NCBI GenBank assembly: GCA_019454045.1
Contig: SKCR01015044.1
Location: forward strand, 23,841-87,840
Source: Zanthoxylum bungeanum
Taxonomy: Eukaryota > Streptophyta > Magnoliopsida > Sapindales > Rutaceae
Direction of reading: 5' to 3'
Length of the DNA stretch: 64,000 nucleotides
The notes under the pieces were generated by a model. It did no database searches. It saw only the letters and a program-made list of their open reading frames with translations, and was not told the DNA's origin. Below, in pieces: positions 59,152-64,000 of the stretch (the first letter of the stretch is position 1; every line of letters begins with the position of its first letter). The position numbers were made by a program, and so were the translations under genes.

Positions 59152-62100
59152 ATGATGTTTAATAATTATATTTTTATATTTAGGTATTTGGCTGAAATGG
59201 ATAGAAATTGGATGAGCTCGGTGGATAGATTGCGTGTTGAATACCGTAATGGAGTGTATGAGTTCATGGAATCGGCAAAGCAACACATTGATGCAGAAGG
59301 TCGTGTTCGGTGTCCGTGTACAAATTATTTGAATAGGAAAAATAAACGGTTAAATGAAGTTCATAATCATTTATACATGCCGGGAATATCACCAACTTAC
59401 GGTACGTGGATTTATCACGGTGAGCAGTATAATTCTCAGTCACGATTTATTGATTCCGGTGAAGGGAGTAGTAGTTACAATCAACTTGTAAACGATGAGA
59501 TAACTGATGCTTTGCATGACTTACAAGGTCCACAACTTGGTCATAGTGTTAGTGGTGACATACCGGTGTTAAATGGAAATGATCATAATTTATGAGGCAA
59601 AAAAAATTCCATTTGAAGGTGTTGGAATGTCGATCTTGAATTTCGTTGTGAAATTTTTACACATTAAAGTGATCAACAAAATGACCAACAAAAGTATTGA
59701 TATGATGCTAGAGTTACTTAGGCAAATGTTACCGGTTGGAAGCGAATTGCCTAAGTCGTATTACGAGGCAAAGAAAATGTTGCGTGATCTGGGAATGGGG
59801 TATGAATCCATTCATGATTGTAAGTATGACTGTGTATTATTTCGTGCCGAGTATGAATCACTTGAATATTGTCTGATATATGGTGAAAGTCGGTACAAAG
59901 TCCGTGGTATGGGGAAGAAAGTGCCTCAAAAGATATTGCGATATTTCCCATTAACGCCCAGGCTGCAGAGGTTGTTCATGTCACGACACACATCGACTGA
60001 CATGATGTGGCATCATGAAAAGAGGATCGGTGCGGATGGCATACTTAAACATCCTGAGGATGGAACCGAGTGGAAGGAACCGAGTGGAAGGAATTTGATG
60101 ACATGTACCCCCGTTTCGCTGAGGACCCCCGTAATGTCAGGTTAGGTCTTGCCTCTGATGGTTTACTCTGTTTGGGAAAATGTACAACTCTTACAGCATG
60201 TGGCTAGTTATTGTTATTCCATATAACTTACCTCCATGGAAATGTATGAATGATCTTTTCATGTTTATGTCATTGTTTATCCATGGTCCACGTTCTCCTG
60301 GTAAAGATATGAATATTTACTTGAGACCATTGATCGATGAGTTACAAACATTATGGAATGTGGGTGTGCATACATATTATGCAGCTTCCGAGCAGTATTT
60401 TCATATGCATGCCACATTATTATGGACCATTAATGATTTTCCAGCTTATGGTTCATTATCTGGATGGAGCACTAAGGGATACATGGCATGTCCAGTTTAT
60501 GCGGGTCAAACACCTTCGCAACGATTACGGAATAAAATATGATACACAGGGCACAAGAGATTTCTTGAGTTGAGTCATCCTTGGCGGAGGAGTAAATTAT
60601 TCAACGGTCAACAAGAACCTCAGAGTATGCCCAGTCCATTACCTAGATTCGACATACTTTGCCAACATCAACATCTCAGAGACAGCACATCAGGGAAACA
60701 TCCTAATAATAGAGATAAAAATTGAAAACGCCAACCTGAAGAGTCGAATTGGACATGAAATAGTATTTTCTTTGAGTTAGAATATTGGGGGACTATGAGT
60801 TTGCGACATAATTTGGATGTAATGCATATAGAAAAAAAAACATATGCGAGAGTTTAGTGGGCACACTCTTCAATATTCCGGGTAAGACAAAAGACACTGT
60901 AAATGCTAGATTGGACCTACAAGATCTTAGAATTCGCAGTGAATTGCATTTACAGGTCACTTCTCGATGTCTTATTAAGCCACCTGCTAGTTACGTGCTA
61001 ACTCAATCAGAGAGAAAATTATTCTGTGATTGGCTGAAAATAGTTAAATTTCCTGATGATTATGCATCAAATATTGGGCGTTGGGTCAGAGATGATACAA
61101 TAACAGGGTTAAAGAGTCATGATTGTCATGTGCTTCTCGAGATTCTCCATCATGTTGGCATTTGACCTTATCTGCCCCCGAATGTATGCGACGTCGTACT
61201 TGATCTATGTGGCTTCTTTAAACAATTATGTCATAGGACATTAACCACATCTGTTATTGACGAACTTGAGCGAGAAATCGTGATAATCCTGTGCAAGTTG
61301 GAGCGAATATTTCCACCCATTTTTTTTGATGTGATGGTACATCTAGCCGTGCATTTACCGGCTGAAGTTAGGAATGGAGGTCATGTCCATTACAGATGGA
61401 TGTATCCCACTGAGAGGTACTATACAGTTTTAAATATTACATTCTAAAAATTTTTGTGTGGATTAAATATATTATTAATGCAAACTTGTTGTCATATCTG
61501 CAGGGCTTTGGGACATTACAAACAATATGTGAAAAACAAGGCGCGACCTGAAAAGGTCAATAACAGAGGCTGTTGTAATAAGTGAGGCAATAACATTTTG
61601 TTCGATGTACATGCATAATATTGAAACTCATTTTAATCGTCGGCCACGAAACTGTGATGGAGATGCAAGTAATAAGCACGATATCATAGTGTTGCGTCAA
61701 AATTACAGACTGTTTGGAGCAGTATGTGTCAAATTACTAACATTTGAGGAAGCTCAACGTGCACATTAGTTTATATTGAGTAATTGCGATGAAGTGCAAC
61801 CGTATTTAACGTAAGTCTTTTTGGTACATAACTATTTTTTTATTGTCATACATTACGTAACTCATTTTTTATAGGCAACATATTATCAAGCTACAATGTG
61901 GTGGTGACCACAACGTTGATGGAAGACACAAAAAAAAAATTTCCTAAATGGTTTGAAACAACTGTAAGTCCTAACATTGTCTATTTATTTTTATCCTATC
62001 AGTAAATATTTCAGTTTGTTATATTAACACATAAATATTATCATGTGTTAGATAAACAACCAAGTGCAAAATGGTCAACTGGACTCGTCCTCCTCGTTGG

Positions 62101-62537
62101 TTTCCTTGGCAAATGGGCCTCAAAAGCAGGCTTACGAATACAGTAGATGCATTGTAAACGGAGTTAGATTTCATACCGAGCAGCGAGATGTTTCACATGT
62201 CACTCAGAATTATGGAATTGTAGTCCCAGAAGAACACGGCTCAGATATTATTGACTTATACAGAGTGTTGCAATCAGTCATTGAATTGATATACAGACCC
62301 AGATGACGTATTGTGCTATTAGAATGCAAGTGGTTTGACACAAATTCCAGAAAGAGGAGAATTCAAGTTAGTAATCATCTAACGTCAATTAATGTTCAAC
62401 GTTATTGGTACAAGAATGATCCATACATTTTTTGTACCCAAGCACGGTCTGTGATATATATATCTGATCCAAGGCTGAAATGGATGGATGGTGGTAGAAA
62501 AGTTACAACATGGACCTTAGGATGCTCCACAACATAA
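59152..62537 (+). pseudogene. CACTA TNP2-type transposase, degenerate
   Basis: After an AG acceptor near 59183, the first domain (59197-59430) is the transposase-associated type (RNWMSSVDRLRVEYRNGV, CPCTNY). A frame change near 59590 leads to the TNP2 catalytic region: LPKSYYEAKKMLRDLG (59740), LRYFPLTPRLQRLFMSRH (59935), YNLPPWKCM (60230), LLWTINDFPAYG and LSGWSTKGY (60420-60485). A later part shows GKTKDTVNARLDLQDL (60880) and LKSHDCHVLL (61110). Next come a DUF4218-like segment (LERIFPPIFFDVMVHLAVH, 61295; continued after an intron at about 61503) and a DUF4216-like segment at 62064-62537 (GSDIIDLYRVLQ, ECKWFDTNSRKRRIQV). Several frameshifts and stops show it is inactive. Confidence 0.88.
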
Positions 62538-62757
62538 GCCTGATTTTATATATGAGCAAGACTGTACATTATTGTGTGAGCTTTGGTCTAGCAAGAAACA
62601 CGAGGTAAATTTTAAAATAAACAGAAATTTATAATTCTCTTTGTTTTCGATACTTACAGTGTTGTTAAATGTAGGATAAATGTCACGCAAATGCGGAAAA
62701 TCGAAGTCACTTGCGTTTTAACCACCGTGGAGGTTTGAAGCCATTTATCCAACATCG

Positions 62758-63385
62758 TGTATGGGCCAAATTTGGTCCAGGGGTAATTTCGTCCTTTTAC
62801 TCCAGACCCAAGCTTCTACCTCAAAAGGAAGCCCCAATGTTTAAAGTGTATAGAGGCCTAGAGATTCATAAGCCCAAGCCTAGTGAGACGTCACGTGCTC
62901 AAAGCATAATCGGGGCTCACCCTACTTCAGTCCACATAACCATTCACAACCCATCCGTTCCAGCCTACAACGCAGTAATAGCTCCTCATAAAGTTGACTG
63001 TTACCATGATCCAACGGACGATTAATCAAAAGACAGTAAAAGCACACGTTACTATAGCATGAATATGTAAGGAACAAGGCTCCAAAAGGAAGAGGGATGG
63101 AACTTCTAGCACTCATCACAGCTTTGAGACATCCTCAAACTCACCACACCTCCGACTGATCGCCTTCACGGCACCCTACAAAGTTCGAGGTAGTATCCGA
63201 CCTTTGACTCCCCACCTTCTAACTCCTTAGTACTTTCGCTGACTTGAGCGTCGGAGTGCCCCCGGCACCCACCACACCGATGGGCAGTACTCCCGCTCAA
63301 TCTATATCTTTATTTTGCAGGATCGCCAGTTCCCCATCCTTACGAAATCTCGGTTGTAGACCTGGAGCGAAAATCAGCGTCTACA
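62758..63385 (+). repeat. Gypsy 5' LTR (or solo LTR with leader)
   Basis: Proposed LTR from TGTATGGGCCAAATTTGG to AGCGTCTACA, 628 bp, followed by a gypsy-type primer-binding site. The U5 part has ACTTGAGCGTCGGAGTG, CCCGGCACCCACC and TTTTGCAGGATCGCC, shared with both outer ends of the palindrome at 32371-37104. The left boundary is inferred. No 3' LTR is in the window. Confidence 0.7.
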
Positions 63386-63386
63386 A

Positions 63387-63408
63387 TTTGGCGCCCACCG
63401 TGGGGCCC
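63387..63408 (+). other. Gypsy-type primer-binding site
   Basis: TTTGGCGCCCACCGTGGGG begins two bases after the LTR end, a common plant Ty3/gypsy primer-binding motif. Confidence 0.8.
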
Positions 63409-64000
63409 TAGCGGTTCATAGCATGCAAAGATCTCTCCATCTACGATCCTTTCAAACACCCATACTTGTAAGGTGTCACACAACGAGCAGACTCCAGATT
63501 TTATGATCATCAAATTAGCCATCCTCCTAAGATAATAACAAACATTCAACCTCCCAAGGGCCCGAGGCTAAATGTCACCTCAACAATCCTATCATCTGAT
63601 CCAATATATTTGCAGCATTCGAGAATATTTTAACTCCCTAATTAAGATATTCACCCACCAATTACACAAGATTCCTACATTTCATAAACCAATCAAAACA
63701 TCTCCCTTATTTACTTGATTCCCTTCCTTACCTAGAAACCCTAGCCTTTGCATATAAAAAGAACCATTCACTACCCTCCTCTAGGCTAGCTCATACACAC
63801 AACTCACACGAAAATCACAGCAAGAAACCCTAGAAGTTCACGCATACTACAAAGAAATAACACAAAAATTCTCTTCATCTCCTTCCCCTAATCACCGAAA
63901 ATCATACCTCCATTTAGCAACCTCGTATCACCGAAAAACAACCCATACAACAGCCCTAAAACACGCATACAGCAGCCCTAAAAACACACAAACAGCAGCC
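63409..64000 (+). promoter_or_regulatory. Leader followed by promoter-like sequence at the window end
   Basis: No ORF is supported. A TATA box (CATATAAAAAG, TATAAAA at 63753-63759) is followed by a C/A-rich, G-poor stretch with AAACCCTAG motifs and, at the very end, repeated ACAGCAGCCCTAAAA units (63949 onwards). This looks like a plant promoter with 5' untranslated leader, either of a host gene to the right or of another LTR. The window ends before any start codon can be judged. Confidence 0.4.

Larger units (their letters stand above)
58307..62757 (+). mobile_element. CACTA (En/Spm) transposon, left end and transposase, right end not seen
   Basis: The tip CACTACAAGAAAA begins at 58307 and is followed to about 58740 by at least a dozen copies of TTTAGCGTCGAAA-type and TTCGACGCTAAA-type subterminal motifs in both orientations. 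This is the classic CACTA end. Transposase-related coding follows from 59152 to 62537. No reverse-oriented TTCTTGTAGTG terminus is found before the gypsy LTR at 62758, so the right end is deleted or lies beyond it. Confidence 0.88.

Overview
This is eukaryotic plant nuclear DNA, probably from a eudicot. It holds intron-containing LRR receptor kinases of the XII (EFR/Xa21-like) type, plant copia, gypsy, TRIM, CACTA and Mutator-like elements, and an endogenous plant pararetrovirus. The species cannot be named from the sequence alone. Host genes are few. The backbone is a minus-strand tandem cluster of four LRR receptor-kinase loci, pushed apart and partly destroyed by mobile elements.

Layout. 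1-4721: a degenerate copia element on the plus strand, entered part-way by the window edge. 4811-5505 and 10484-10530: a decayed receptor-kinase relic, split by a complete copia element at 5511-10478 with a TTAAT target duplication. 13008-16263: an intact receptor kinase (RLK-A, predicted 1022 aa). 16439-22764: two different RT-less gypsy-like elements joined LTR to LTR, with one GCTTT duplication around the pair. 23851-27330: a copia fragment split by a 2.3 kb insertion. 28700-39906: an endogenous caulimovirid on the minus strand with an inverted movement-protein piece at its right end. Its capsid gene is split by a 4.7 kb near-perfect palindrome (32371-37104). 40116-41066: a small Mutator-like element. 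41756-49342: receptor kinase RLK-B (1052 codons if uninterrupted), broken by a young RT-less copia element at 44835-49036. 52161-55405: an intact receptor kinase (RLK-C, predicted 1016 aa). 56051-56499: a TRIM element. 58307 to about 62757: a degraded CACTA transposon. 62758-63385: a gypsy LTR with its primer-binding site, then promoter-like sequence to the end.

How it fits together. RLK-A, B and C share one intron at the same phase, just before the kinase APE glutamate. All have HCD in place of HRD, the non-RD signature common in pattern-recognition receptors. The cluster therefore looks like a rapidly duplicating immune-receptor locus. The two strongest oddities are both unusual retroelement integration products: a heterodimer of two cDNAs with a four-base TTAA junction that matches end-joined, unprocessed LTR ends, and a U5-out palindrome in the capsid gene of the viral fossil. 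All joins, frames and target duplications were read by eye from this sequence. Family names come from recalled motif knowledge and were not checked by database search.
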